From Methanomicrobiales archaeon (GTDB taxonomy: Archaea; Halobacteriota; Methanomicrobia; Methanomicrobiales; Methanospirillaceae): 64,000 bases of DNA. Position numbers and translations under genes: made by a program. This document shows, piece after piece, positions 33,844 through 42,604 of this stretch. The notes beneath the pieces are model-generated. The model was not told the origin of the DNA. It did not search any database and saw only the letters and a list, made by a program, of their open reading frames with translations. How positions within the stretch are numbered: the first letter of the stretch is position 1; the number at the start of each line of letters is the position of its first letter. The stretch lies in contig JALHCK010000009.1 in the NCBI GenBank assembly GCA_022841205.1, positions 33,876-97,875 on the forward strand, in the 5' to 3' direction.

Positions 33844-35718
33844 TTGTACCGCCAGTCAATAGCGGAGCCTGAGAGGTTCTGGGGACAGGCTGCCAGTGCG
33901 GTGACATGGGAACGACCATGGGACGTTGTGCTGAATGAAAGCCGCGCCCCATTTTATTCATGGTTTTCCGGTGGTGTACTGAATACCTGCAGGAACTGTC
34001 TCGATGTTCATGTCGAGAAAGGAAACGGTTCCCGCACGGCACTCATCTATGACAGTCCGGTGACACGGACCACAAGGTCGTACTCATACCGGGAACTCAG
34101 GGATCTCGTCGCCCGCTGTGCCGGCGGTCTCCGGGAACTTGGCGTTGTCAAGGGGGACCGGGTCGTCATTTACATGCCAATGGTCCCTGAAACAGTCATC
34201 GCCATGCTCGCATGTGCCCGCATAGGAGCCATCCATTCCGTGGTATTCGGCGGGTTTGCTGCCCGGGAGCTCGCTGCCCGTATCCGGGACGCACAGCCAA
34301 AAGTCATAATCTCGGCCTCCTGTGGGATTGAAGTAAACCGCGTAATCCCTTACAAGCCGCTACTCGATAGTGCGATCGAGCAGTCAGGGATGAGACCCAA
34401 AGCCTGTATCGTTCTCCAGCGCCCACAGGAACAGGCATCACTCGTACAGGGACGGGATTGGCCATGGGAAAAGCTGATGGACTCTCAACCGGTGGCCTGC
34501 ACACCTGTAAGCGCAACCGATCCCCTCTACATCCTCTACACCTCCGGGACAACCGGCATTCCCAAGGGTGTTGTGCGGGATAACGGTGGGCATCTCGTCG
34601 CCCTGCTATGGAGTATGAAAAACATTTACGGACTCTCCCCGGACGAAGTATTCTGGGCTGCATCGGACGTGGGCTGGGTGGTTGGACACTCGTATATCGT
34701 TTATGCACCCCTGGCATATGGGTGCACCTCCATCCTGTATGAAGGAAAATCGGTAGGGACGCCCGACCCTGGGGCCTTCTGGAGGGTGATCTCTGAGCAT
34801 GGGGTATCGGTCCTGTTCACTGCACCAACTGCATTCCGGGCAATCAAACGGGAAGATCCAGCGGGCACCTATATCAAACGCTACGATCTTTCAGGGTTCA
34901 AAACGCTCTTCCTTGCCGGTGAACGGTGCGACCCCGATACACTGGTATGGGCTCGGAACCATCTTGGAGTGCCGGTTATTGACCATTGGTGGCAGACCGA
35001 GACCGGCTGGGCTATCGGTGCGAATCCTGCGGGAATTGAACTTCTTCCTGTAAAGCCGGGTTCCTGCACAAAACCGGTGCCAGGATATGATATCCGCGTG
35101 CTCGATGATCAGGCAGCCGAACTTCCAACAGGAAGGACGGGAAACATTGTCATACACCTCCCCCTCCCACCTGGATGTCTCACAACGCTCTGGAATAACG
35201 ACAGGGACTATATCCGCACCTACCTTTCGGAGTATCCGGGATACTATGTAACTGGCGATGCCGGTTTCATCGATGAGGACGGCTACCTGTGGATCATGGG
35301 CCGGACCGATGATATCATTAATACAGCCGGGCACCGTCTATCGACCGGTGCCATGGAGGAGGTACTGGCCTCTCACCCCGAAGTCGCCGAATGCGCAGTG
35401 ACCGGGGTGGCTGATGCCCTTAAAGGAGAGATCCCGATCGGCTTCATCGTCCTCAAATCCGGTGTCAACCGGAAGCCGGGCGAGATTACAAGCGAACTGG
35501 TGCAGATGGTCCGGGAGAAGATCGGGCCGATTGCATCGTTTAAGACTGCCGTAGTGGTTAGGCGTCTTCCAAAGACCCGCTCAGGGAAAATCCTTCGGGG
35601 AACCATGAAAAAGATTGCCGATGGCCAGGAATACCGGGTTCCTGCAACAATCGATGATCCTTCCGTCCTGGGAGAGATCGCAGAAAGCCTTGCAACAATT
35701 GGCTATCCTGCACAATGA
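33844..35718 (+). CDS. acyl-CoA synthetase (AMP-forming), propionyl/acetyl-CoA synthetase type
   Basis: A 624-residue ANL-superfamily ligase joining a short-chain acid to CoA through an acyl-adenylate. It opens with the ACAS N-terminal domain (SIAEPERFWGQAA; FYSWFSGGVLNTCRNCLD), has the P-loop ILYTSGTTGIPKGVV, the acid-binding WWQTETGW, the GYYVTGDAGFIDEDGY hinge region, and TRSGKILRGTM with the catalytic Lys. The GGVLNTCYN-type start and overall length are closer to PrpE than Acs. TTG at 33844 is the first usual start codon, but homologous sequence begins earlier and a GGTGA site at 33809-33813 is 6 bases before an in-frame ATT at 33820, so an ATT start adding 8 residues is likely. Confidence 0.92.
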   Translation: MYRQSIAEPERFWGQAASAVTWERPWDVVLNESRAPFYSWFSGGVLNTCRNCLDVHVEKGNGSRTALIYDSPVTRTTRSYSYRELRDLVARCAGGLRELGVVKGDRVVIYMPMVPETVIAMLACARIGAIHSVVFGGFAARELAARIRDAQPKVIISASCGIEVNRVIPYKPLLDSAIEQSGMRPKACIVLQRPQEQASLVQGRDWPWEKLMDSQPVACTPVSATDPLYILYTSGTTGIPKGVVRDNGGHLVALLWSMKNIYGLSPDEVFWAASDVGWVVGHSYIVYAPLAYGCTSILYEGKSVGTPDPGAFWRVISEHGVSVLFTAPTAFRAIKREDPAGTYIKRYDLSGFKTLFLAGERCDPDTLVWARNHLGVPVIDHWWQTETGWAIGANPAGIELLPVKPGSCTKPVPGYDIRVLDDQAAELPTGRTGNIVIHLPLPPGCLTTLWNNDRDYIRTYLSEYPGYYVTGDAGFIDEDGYLWIMGRTDDIINTAGHRLSTGAMEEVLASHPEVAECAVTGVADALKGEIPIGFIVLKSGVNRKPGEITSELVQMVREKIGPIASFKTAVVVRRLPKTRSGKILRGTMKKIADGQEYRVPATIDDPSVLGEIAESLATIGYPAQ

Positions 35719-35890
35719 AAGAACCGGTATCCTGTGGTATTCACGATACCTTTTTCATCTTTTTTGCTACCTTGCGAAGGAACGCATTTTTCCCACGGTG
35801 TTATGCGTGATGTTTCTTTTTTTAATCCGGCACACCAGGAGAGTGCCGGATATACCAATCGCTGCTTGAAAATTTGTTCGACCGGCCAAT

Positions 35891-36796
35891 CTAAAACCCT
35901 TCCAGTGCATGGATTATCACCCCGATTGCTGCAGAATGGGAAGGGCCGTAGCCACCTTCAAGGAGAAGGGCGAGCGGTATTCCAGTGCCGGCAAGGTATG
36001 ATGCAAGTGTTCCGAGGTCTTCCGGGCAAAGGGCCATGGACCCCAGGGGGTCGTCCGCAAGGCAGTCCTGTCCGGCAGATACAATAATGAGCCCGGGGTC
36101 GAACTCCTTTACCGCCGGAAGGAAACATTTCAGGAATACCTTCCGGTATCCGGCAAGCGAGGATCCTGCAGGAAGTGGTGCATTCAGGGTGAAGCCTATT
36201 CCTTCCCCTGCTCCCCGCTCTTCCCGAAGTCCTGTTCCCGGGAAGAGGAATTCCTGGTGTACCGAGCAATAGAGAACGCAATCTGATGAATAAAAGATAT
36301 CCTGTGTTCCATTCCCGTGGTGAACATCCCAATCGACGATAGCGACCCGATCTACGTATCGCAGTGCTGAGGCAGCAGCAACCGCGGCATTGTTGAAAAT
36401 GCAGAACCCGAGGTGACTTGAAGCCCCGGCATGGTGCCCGGGAGGGCGGACCAGGGCAAACGTTGGGTTACCTTCCCAGGCCATCCGTGCAGCCTGGATC
36501 CCGGCCCCTGCAGCGTACCGGGCTATCTCGTAAGAATGACAGGTTATATAGGTATCGGGATCCATGAACTGGCAGCGATATTCAGGGACAGCGGCCGATC
36601 GGTTCCTGATCAGGTCGATATATGCAGGAGTATGGACCCGCAGGAGGTCGTCGCGACCTGCAGGTACCGGTTCCACAACAGGAGATCCTTCAGGGATTCC
36701 TGAACAGGCATGCACCAGCCGATCCTGTGACTCCGGATGCCCTGGACAATCGTGAAGCCTGAATAGATCTCCGGTAATTATGTTGACCGCTGACAT
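35891..36796 (-). CDS. histone deacetylase / acetoin utilisation family protein
   Basis: A 301-residue zinc amidohydrolase of the class II HDAC-like family. It has ALVRPPGHHAG, GFCIFNNAAVAAA, AIVDWDVHHGNGTQDIFY (zinc Asp and His), and GLIIVSAGQDCLADDPLG; the final EGGY motif with catalytic Tyr is in LLEGGYG. In prokaryotes such enzymes deacetylate polyamines, small molecules or proteins. It stands next to the agmatine-to-putrescine genes (divergent, 140 bases apart), which makes an acetylpolyamine substrate worth considering (inference). The frame reaches 37273, but the part before ATG 36796 is not family-like. Confidence 0.9.
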   Translation of the reverse strand: MSAVNIITGDLFRLHDCPGHPESQDRLVHACSGIPEGSPVVEPVPAGRDDLLRVHTPAYIDLIRNRSAAVPEYRCQFMDPDTYITCHSYEIARYAAGAGIQAARMAWEGNPTFALVRPPGHHAGASSHLGFCIFNNAAVAAASALRYVDRVAIVDWDVHHGNGTQDIFYSSDCVLYCSVHQEFLFPGTGLREERGAGEGIGFTLNAPLPAGSSLAGYRKVFLKCFLPAVKEFDPGLIIVSAGQDCLADDPLGSMALCPEDLGTLASYLAGTGIPLALLLEGGYGPSHSAAIGVIIHALEGF

Positions 36797-36935
36797 CCTG
36801 TGAATGGTGATTGACAGGGGATTACTTAAGAGATACGGTCTGCTGGAATGCAGAAGCGATCCCGGAAAAAAGGATCCTGCTTTCAGCAGGGGGGGACACC
36901 TAGATGTGGGATAACCTACAACACTCAAGAGATCC

Positions 36936-37793
36936 ATGGAACACCGCAAAATCAAGATCGGTCTCATCCAGTTGTCGGTTACCGAAGACACCGGCGACAA
37001 TCTCAAGCGGGCTGTTTTACTTGCAGAACAAGCCGCCCACGATGGAGCTGAAATCATCTGTCTCCCAGAGCTCTTCCGCACCCCGTATTTCCCCCAATAT
37101 GAACGAAAGGATGTATCAGCGCTCGCTGAGCCAATCGATGGAGAATCAGTAAATGCTTTTCTCTCCTTCACCGGAAAATACCAGGTCACGGCCATTGTAC
37201 CCATCTTCGAGCTCGGACCGGGTGGTCGCTTCTTCAACACTGCCATCGTCCTCCATGACGGTGCACTTCTCAAACCACCTTACCGGAAAGTCCATATACC
37301 CCACGATCCGCTCTTTTTCGAGAAGAATTACTTTTCTGCAGGAACAGGGTATGCTGTCTATTCAACGCCCATTATACGGTTCGGGGTTCTCATCTGCTAC
37401 GACCAGTGGTTCCCCGAGGCGGCACGGGCCCTCACCCTTCTTGGGGCAGAAATCATCTTTTATCCAACCGCTATCGGATGGATATACGGGGAACGGGAGT
37501 CGTCAGAAGGGGACTGGCGTGATGCCTGGGAAACGGTCCAGCGGGGGCACGCGATCGCAAACGGCGTTCATGTCGCTGCAGTCAACCGGGCTGGAACCGA
37601 AGGAGACCTCGTTTTCTGGGGAAGTTCGTTTGTCACTGATGCGTTCGGGAAGGTAACTGCAAGGGCGGGAGAAACTGAGCAGGTATTGCTCGCCGAAATC
37701 GATCCGGCGATGAACACCAGGGTAAGGGAAGGATGGGGTTTTCTCCGGAACCGCCGGCCTGATACCTATCATATCCTGACAGGGAGGGAGTGA
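36936..37793 (+). CDS. aguB: N-carbamoylputrescine amidase (carbon-nitrogen hydrolase)
   Basis: A 285-residue nitrilase-superfamily enzyme converting N-carbamoylputrescine to putrescine, CO2 and NH3. The catalytic triad is visible: Glu in IICLPELFRTPYF, Lys in KPPYRKVHIPHDP, Cys in GVLICYDQWFPEAAR. The YRKVHIPHDPLFFEKNYFS stretch is typical of the AguB subgroup. The stop is 3 bases from the start of the agmatine deiminase gene, an operon that confirms the pathway. Length is normal for the family. Confidence 0.93.
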   Translation: MEHRKIKIGLIQLSVTEDTGDNLKRAVLLAEQAAHDGAEIICLPELFRTPYFPQYERKDVSALAEPIDGESVNAFLSFTGKYQVTAIVPIFELGPGGRFFNTAIVLHDGALLKPPYRKVHIPHDPLFFEKNYFSAGTGYAVYSTPIIRFGVLICYDQWFPEAARALTLLGAEIIFYPTAIGWIYGERESSEGDWRDAWETVQRGHAIANGVHVAAVNRAGTEGDLVFWGSSFVTDAFGKVTARAGETEQVLLAEIDPAMNTRVREGWGFLRNRRPDTYHILTGRE

Positions 37794-37796
37794 TTC

Positions 37797-38837
37797 ATGA
37801 CACAGGTCCAAACCCCGAGAGGGGCAGGATTCCACATGCCCGCCGAGTGGGAACCACAGGATTCAGTCTGGCTCTCATGGCCCCATGATGAACAGACATT
37901 CCCCGAGCTCTATGATGCAGAAAAAGCCTATGTGGCCATCATCAGGGCCGTCTGCCGCCATGGCAGGGCTGACCTCCTCGTCAGGGACAAGGAGACTGAA
38001 GAACGGGTGAGAGGTCTCTTTTTGATGAGTGGAGGATTTCCCGGCGGACTCCGCTTTCACATTATCGATTATGCAGATGTCTGGTTCAGAGACTACGGTC
38101 CCACATTCCTGGTGAACCGGAAGAGCAGGGATCTGGCGATGGTCGACTGGCGGTTCAATGCCTGGGGTAACAAATACCCTGAACTGCTTTACGATGACTG
38201 TATTCCCGCCATGATCAACCGCGAGCTCGGGGTCCAATGTTTTTCCCCCGGCGTTGTAATGGAAGGGGGTTCGTTTGATGTCAATGGAAAGGGGACGTTG
38301 ATTACTACTGAGCAATGTCTCCTGAATCCCAACCGTAATCCCGGGCTTGTTCGTGGAGAGATAGAGATGGTTCTGAAGGAATTCCTGGGTTGCAACCGGG
38401 TAATCTGGCTTTCGGAAGGAATTGCCGGCGATGATACCGATGGTCATGTGGATGACATCGCCCGGTTTGTGGACGCAAGGACGGTGGTCTGTGCTGTAGA
38501 ACAGGATCAGGATGACGAAAACCATGCTGCCCTTAAAACCAATTATCACATCCTCCGGAAATCAACGGACCAGGGAGGAGTTCCCCTTAAAGTCGTTTCC
38601 CTGCCCATGCCCGGCCCTGTCGGCGATGACGAACGCCTTCCGGCCAGTTATGCAAATTTTCTCATCAGTAACGGTGTAGTCCTCATGCCGACATTCGGGC
38701 ATCGCAACGATACCAGGGCACAGGCAGTCCTGTCATCGGTCTTCCCGGGCCGCGAAGTGATAGGAATTGACTGCCGGGCTCTGGTAGAAGGTCTCGGGAC
38801 AATCCACTGCATAAGTCAGCAGCAACCGATCCCATGA
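37797..38837 (+). CDS. aguA: agmatine deiminase
   Basis: A 346-residue pentein-fold enzyme converting agmatine to N-carbamoylputrescine. Motifs: MPAEWEPQDSVWLSWPHD at the start, DVWFRDYGPTFLV, MEGGSFDVNGKGT, GDDTDGHVDDIARFV and the catalytic Cys in GTIHCISQQQP near the C-terminus. It follows aguB by 3 bases. Together they make putrescine from agmatine without agmatinase; the arginine decarboxylase that supplies agmatine is not in the window. Confidence 0.95.
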   Translation: MTQVQTPRGAGFHMPAEWEPQDSVWLSWPHDEQTFPELYDAEKAYVAIIRAVCRHGRADLLVRDKETEERVRGLFLMSGGFPGGLRFHIIDYADVWFRDYGPTFLVNRKSRDLAMVDWRFNAWGNKYPELLYDDCIPAMINRELGVQCFSPGVVMEGGSFDVNGKGTLITTEQCLLNPNRNPGLVRGEIEMVLKEFLGCNRVIWLSEGIAGDDTDGHVDDIARFVDARTVVCAVEQDQDDENHAALKTNYHILRKSTDQGGVPLKVVSLPMPGPVGDDERLPASYANFLISNGVVLMPTFGHRNDTRAQAVLSSVFPGREVIGIDCRALVEGLGTIHCISQQQPIP

Positions 38838-39091
38838 GTGATCGGGATAATCTCTGTCTTGTCACCACAGGAGGCCAGGCGATGATTACTGCAGGACCGG
38901 CACTCCTGTCTCCTCATGCGCTTTTTACCGGATGCAACATGTAAATACCGGAGAGCGGTTGTCCACAAGGGCACGGCCACCACAAAACTGCACCGCTGAC
39001 AACTCCAGGGATGCTGCCCTATCCAATGCTATTTCGTATGACATTTCCAAATCAGGAAGGTGAACAGGGAGATAATGCCCGGACAGCAACC

Positions 39092-39976
39092 ATGTCAACC
39101 CGAGAGCAGATAGTATCAGAACGGGTCCGGTTCACAAGACCGGTCATTGAAGAGATCGCACGACAGGGGATGTGTGCGGTTGATATGCATTGCCATACAT
39201 GCCATTCGGACGCACCGGTACGGGTGAGAGATGCCCTCTCCCGTGCTTCGGCCCTTGGTATCGGGCTTTCGATTACCGATCACAACGAGGTGAGCGGATG
39301 CATGGAAGCTCTCGAATTGTCGCCGGGCTCATTTATCATCCCGGGCATTGAGATCAGTGCCCTTGACGGCCCCCACATTTTGTTCTACTTTTCTGCACTC
39401 TCCGATCTCGTTGATTTTTACCGTCGTCACATTGAAAAAAAGAAACAGGCAAGCCCGTTTCTGGCGATCCGGCTCACGACATCGGATATCCTCGACCACG
39501 CGTCCGGATACCACTGCCTGCGCGCTATGGCACATCCCTTCGGGTATCTCATCTTCAACAAAGGTGTCGGCAGGTGTGTTGAGCGTAACTACCTCCCGCC
39601 AGATACAATTTCACGGTTTGACGCCGTAGAAATTATCTGTGGGGGGATGAACCGTTCAGGCAATATCCAGGCTGCCCGCCTCGCTGCACGGCACAATCTC
39701 GGCATAGTTGGGGGAAGTGATGCCCATCTTCTCCGTGATTATGGGACCGTTGTCACCTGCTCACGAGCCGATTCGGTTGATGAGTTCCTCGAAAGTATTC
39801 TCAAACACCATAATACCGTCATCGGGAGCGAGAAAGATCTCCTTGGCAAAGGCCTTACCGGTGCGGCGATGATCGCCCGCTTTCTGCCCTACACGCTTCC
39901 GTCTCTCTCGATCCATTACGAACAGAACCTTCCCCGCCTTAAAAGGTTCTTCGGGAGACGAGGGCACAGGAGATAG
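39092..39976 (+). CDS. PHP-domain metal-dependent phosphoesterase
   Basis: A 294-residue PHP protein. Metal-ligand motifs are CAVDMHCHTCHSD (with the usual His-x-His-x6-His/Asp pattern), LSITDHNEV, IPGIEISA, RAMAHPFGY and GIVGGSDAH. The fold hydrolyses phosphoesters; substrates of stand-alone archaeal members are unknown. A C-terminal helical tail is basic (LKRFFGRRGHRR) and could touch nucleic acid. The frame opens at 39011, and ATG 39038 is also possible; 39092 was chosen because protein-like sequence begins there. The stop is 3 bases before the Y-family polymerase, so both may act in DNA repair. Confidence 0.82.
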   Translation: MSTREQIVSERVRFTRPVIEEIARQGMCAVDMHCHTCHSDAPVRVRDALSRASALGIGLSITDHNEVSGCMEALELSPGSFIIPGIEISALDGPHILFYFSALSDLVDFYRRHIEKKKQASPFLAIRLTTSDILDHASGYHCLRAMAHPFGYLIFNKGVGRCVERNYLPPDTISRFDAVEIICGGMNRSGNIQAARLAARHNLGIVGGSDAHLLRDYGTVVTCSRADSVDEFLESILKHHNTVIGSEKDLLGKGLTGAAMIARFLPYTLPSLSIHYEQNLPRLKRFFGRRGHRR

Positions 39977-39979
39977 CGG

Positions 39980-41113
39980 ATGCAGGACCCGGCCCATGGT
40001 GAGAAGACTTTTCGGACAGAACCGGAAAGTTCCAATGTCTTACCCCTGCGGATAATCTTTCATGTGGACATGGACAGTTTCTACGCATCTGTCGAGGTGC
40101 GGGAGCATCCTGAATATGCCGGCCGGCCGGTCATCGTTGGAGCCGATCCCAGAGACGGCTTAGGAAGGGGTGTCGTGGTCGCCTGCTCATATGAGGCACG
40201 GAAGTTCGGGGTCCACTCGGCAATGCCTATCTCTCACGCTTATAACCGCTGCCCGGACGCAGTATTCATCCGGCCCCATTTCGACCTCTATGAGCGGGCA
40301 TCCCGGGCAGTGATGGGCATCCTCAAGAAATATTCTCCGGTTGTCGAACAGGTCAGCATCGATGAAGCTTTTCTTGACATGGAACACCTCCGGGATTTTT
40401 CGGCTGCCCGGAGAGTGGCACAGGAGATCAAGGATGAAATCAGGGAGAAGGAAAGGCTTGCCTGCTCGATCGGGATTGCGCCCGGGAGGATCCTGGCCAA
40501 GATCGCGTCCGATCTGTCCAAGCCTGATGGCCTCCTGGTGGTTGCGCCCGGGGAGGCTGCATCCTTCCTTGCCCCCCTCCCGGTTGGAAAGATACCCGGT
40601 ATCGGGAACAAGTCTGCGAAAATTCTCCATGATATGGGAGTCTCAACCATCAGTGATCTTGCCAGGGCCGACATCCAGCAACTCATCGCACGGTTCGGCC
40701 GCACAGCGGTCTTTCTCAGGGACCTTGCCCGGGGAATTGACAGGGGGGAGGTCAGGCCGCAGGAGACCTTCAGGTCTGTTTCCCGCGAGATAACTTACGA
40801 GAATGACACACGGAATTGCCAGGAAATCCAAAACACCCTCTCCCACATGGCCGGGGATCTTGCGGATACTCTCTCTCGCGAGGGGATGTATGCAAAAACG
40901 ATAACGATCAAGATCCGCTACCATGATTTTGACACGCGGACAAAATCCAGGACTATCGAGAAGCCCCGGTCCGATCTCCCTGCTATCAGGGCAGCAGCAT
41001 GGCAATTGTTCTCCGAACTCTCCGATGGTCGTCCTGTACGCCTGGTTGGACTGAAACTATCAGGCTTAAAGGCCAGAGACCTGAAACAGAAAAGAATCGA
41101 TGATTTTTTTTAA
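39980..41113 (+). CDS. dinB: Y-family translesion DNA polymerase (Pol IV / Dpo4 type)
   Basis: A 377-residue lesion-bypass polymerase. Palm motifs FHVDMDSFYASVEV and QVSIDEAFLDM give the three carboxylates; the thumb has IPGIGNKSAKILHDMGV; and a little-finger domain follows (SVSREITYENDT). The protein ends QKRIDDFF, a full PCNA-interacting peptide (Q-x2-I-x2-FF), so it is recruited to the sliding clamp. The N-terminus carries about 23 residues before the first strand (LPLRIIFHVDMD). It follows the PHP gene by 3 bases. A T8 run overlaps the stop region. Confidence 0.95.
   Translation: MQDPAHGEKTFRTEPESSNVLPLRIIFHVDMDSFYASVEVREHPEYAGRPVIVGADPRDGLGRGVVVACSYEARKFGVHSAMPISHAYNRCPDAVFIRPHFDLYERASRAVMGILKKYSPVVEQVSIDEAFLDMEHLRDFSAARRVAQEIKDEIREKERLACSIGIAPGRILAKIASDLSKPDGLLVVAPGEAASFLAPLPVGKIPGIGNKSAKILHDMGVSTISDLARADIQQLIARFGRTAVFLRDLARGIDRGEVRPQETFRSVSREITYENDTRNCQEIQNTLSHMAGDLADTLSREGMYAKTITIKIRYHDFDTRTKSRTIEKPRSDLPAIRAAAWQLFSELSDGRPVRLVGLKLSGLKARDLKQKRIDDFF
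41103..41113 (+). terminator. oligo-T terminator at the end of dinB
   Basis: A T8 tract that codes the last Phe residues and runs into the stop codon. A second A/T run (TTTTAAAAAAAATG, about 41245-41259) serves the converging nitrogenase-like gene on the other strand. Confidence 0.4.
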
Positions 41114-41263
41114 TCGATTACACTCCTCCGGCTAACAGGTCAACCGATTGTATACTGAAAAACTGCATACTGCCCATGCGATTTCGCGAGTTTAACCGTT
41201 TCATAGTACCCGATCGGCCTGGAAAACACCGATAAGCTGAACATTTTAAAAAAAATGCATCTT

Positions 41264-42439
41264 TCAATCCTTAACTAAACGCGCAGCCGCTTCCCTGATG
41301 CGGCGGACAAGGTTCTCCTGGCCGACAGGACCGATTGTCACCTGGCTCCCGTGCATCACATCGATTGAGGGGATGTTGCGCGATGCTGCAAAGGGGCGCT
41401 CAAGGAGACCCCCGAGAATAAGGTTGATTCCGGCACGGTCCAGGTGCTCCTCAATCTCCTCCCAGGTGGGCATGATCAGGATCTCGCTGTCCGGACCGGC
41501 AGCCTGGCGGATACGGTCCGGGGATGGCGGCATCACATCGAGAACAACAAGACGGGGTGGACATTCCAGCCATGAGAGGAATGATGAGAAAGCAACGGCC
41601 CGGGCGGGGCCTGAGAACATAGCAATACTAAGGCCTTTTGGAACGGCAGGAGGCGGCAGCGTTGCAGGGGGTTTGTCGTGTGCTATGTCAAGTCCCTGGA
41701 GCACGGTGGTGATGAACCGATCGGTTGCCGGTATCCCGATGGGAAGATCGACCGTTATGTATGGTGTACCAAAGCGCGCCTTTAGCACTTCTGCTGCCCT
41801 CTGCCCGGATATCTCGCAGAGGACGACGTTTAATGCTGCATCACCTGCACGTGCAAGGTCGTCAATTCCTGAACCGGCGGTGAGAACGGTCCCCGTAGTC
41901 ACTCCCGCTGACGCAAGAAGACGCTTAATCTCGGCCAGGTCAGGTCCTGAACGGAGGACTCCTACGAGATTGACCCGGGAAGAATCAATGACCCCGCTCG
42001 TCCCGGCAAGCGTGGTGGCGATTGCGGCAAGGGTATCGGCGTAGCCCCCGGAATGGTCGCCCTCAAAACCCCCTGAATCGAGGGCAAGGACGCGGGCCGA
42101 TACCGATGCACAGCGGATGGCCGATGAAACATCCTCACCGATAATGTCTGATGCACAGCAGGAGAGGACGGCGATCAGCTCGGGAGAGAGCGTCCGATCC
42201 AGTTCCTCGATAGCTCCTGCAAGCTTTTGCTCGGCGCCGAAAATGACATCCTCTTCGTCAAGGCATGTCGAATAGATGCGCGGGGCATGCTCACCCCTCA
42301 TACTGAGGATATAGACTACATGGTAGACACATCCCCGGGGACCGTGGACGAGAATTGCGGTATTCTTCATTGTCCCGAGCGCTTTGATAGCACCAAAGAG
42401 CCTGCAGGTGCTCCTGGGGATGACCGGAACAGCTGACAT
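41264..42439 (-). CDS. orphan nitrogenase component 1-like protein
   Basis: A 391-residue member of the NifD/NifK oxidoreductase family. Three Cys in the P-cluster positions are visible: RSTCRLFGA, HGPRGCVYH, and LSCCASDIIGED. The block STCLDEEDVIFGAEQKL matches the family's conserved N-terminal region. A second Rossmann-like half follows. The family includes Mo-nitrogenase, BchN/B and the coenzyme F430 enzyme CfbD. The N-terminal block with YHVVYILSMRG differs from what I know of CfbD (which has HPRPSPI), so I leave it unassigned. No NifH-like reductase or second component subunit is adjacent. Upstream, 165 bases away, is a TauE-type transporter on the same strand. Confidence 0.8.
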   Translation of the reverse strand: MSAVPVIPRSTCRLFGAIKALGTMKNTAILVHGPRGCVYHVVYILSMRGEHAPRIYSTCLDEEDVIFGAEQKLAGAIEELDRTLSPELIAVLSCCASDIIGEDVSSAIRCASVSARVLALDSGGFEGDHSGGYADTLAAIATTLAGTSGVIDSSRVNLVGVLRSGPDLAEIKRLLASAGVTTGTVLTAGSGIDDLARAGDAALNVVLCEISGQRAAEVLKARFGTPYITVDLPIGIPATDRFITTVLQGLDIAHDKPPATLPPPAVPKGLSIAMFSGPARAVAFSSFLSWLECPPRLVVLDVMPPSPDRIRQAAGPDSEILIMPTWEEIEEHLDRAGINLILGGLLERPFAASRNIPSIDVMHGSQVTIGPVGQENLVRRIREAAARLVKD

Positions 42440-42604
42440 TAACCGCTACCTTTCGCAGGTATCATCATCTTCTCCAGAGAAAAACCGATGGATCCTGCCA
42501 GATCTTCCACATCACAACTTGCAGGACAGAACGAGGGGTTTCCCTGGTGGATGGTGACCTGTATTTTTTGGGATCCCTGGTCGTTTCAGGCTGCAAACAC
42601 CCGG

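Noticed and set aside
41264..42439. Naming the nitrogenase-like protein cfbD
   Set aside because: The N-terminal block does not match the CfbD pattern I know, and no CfbC-like reductase is adjacent. Left as an unassigned family member.
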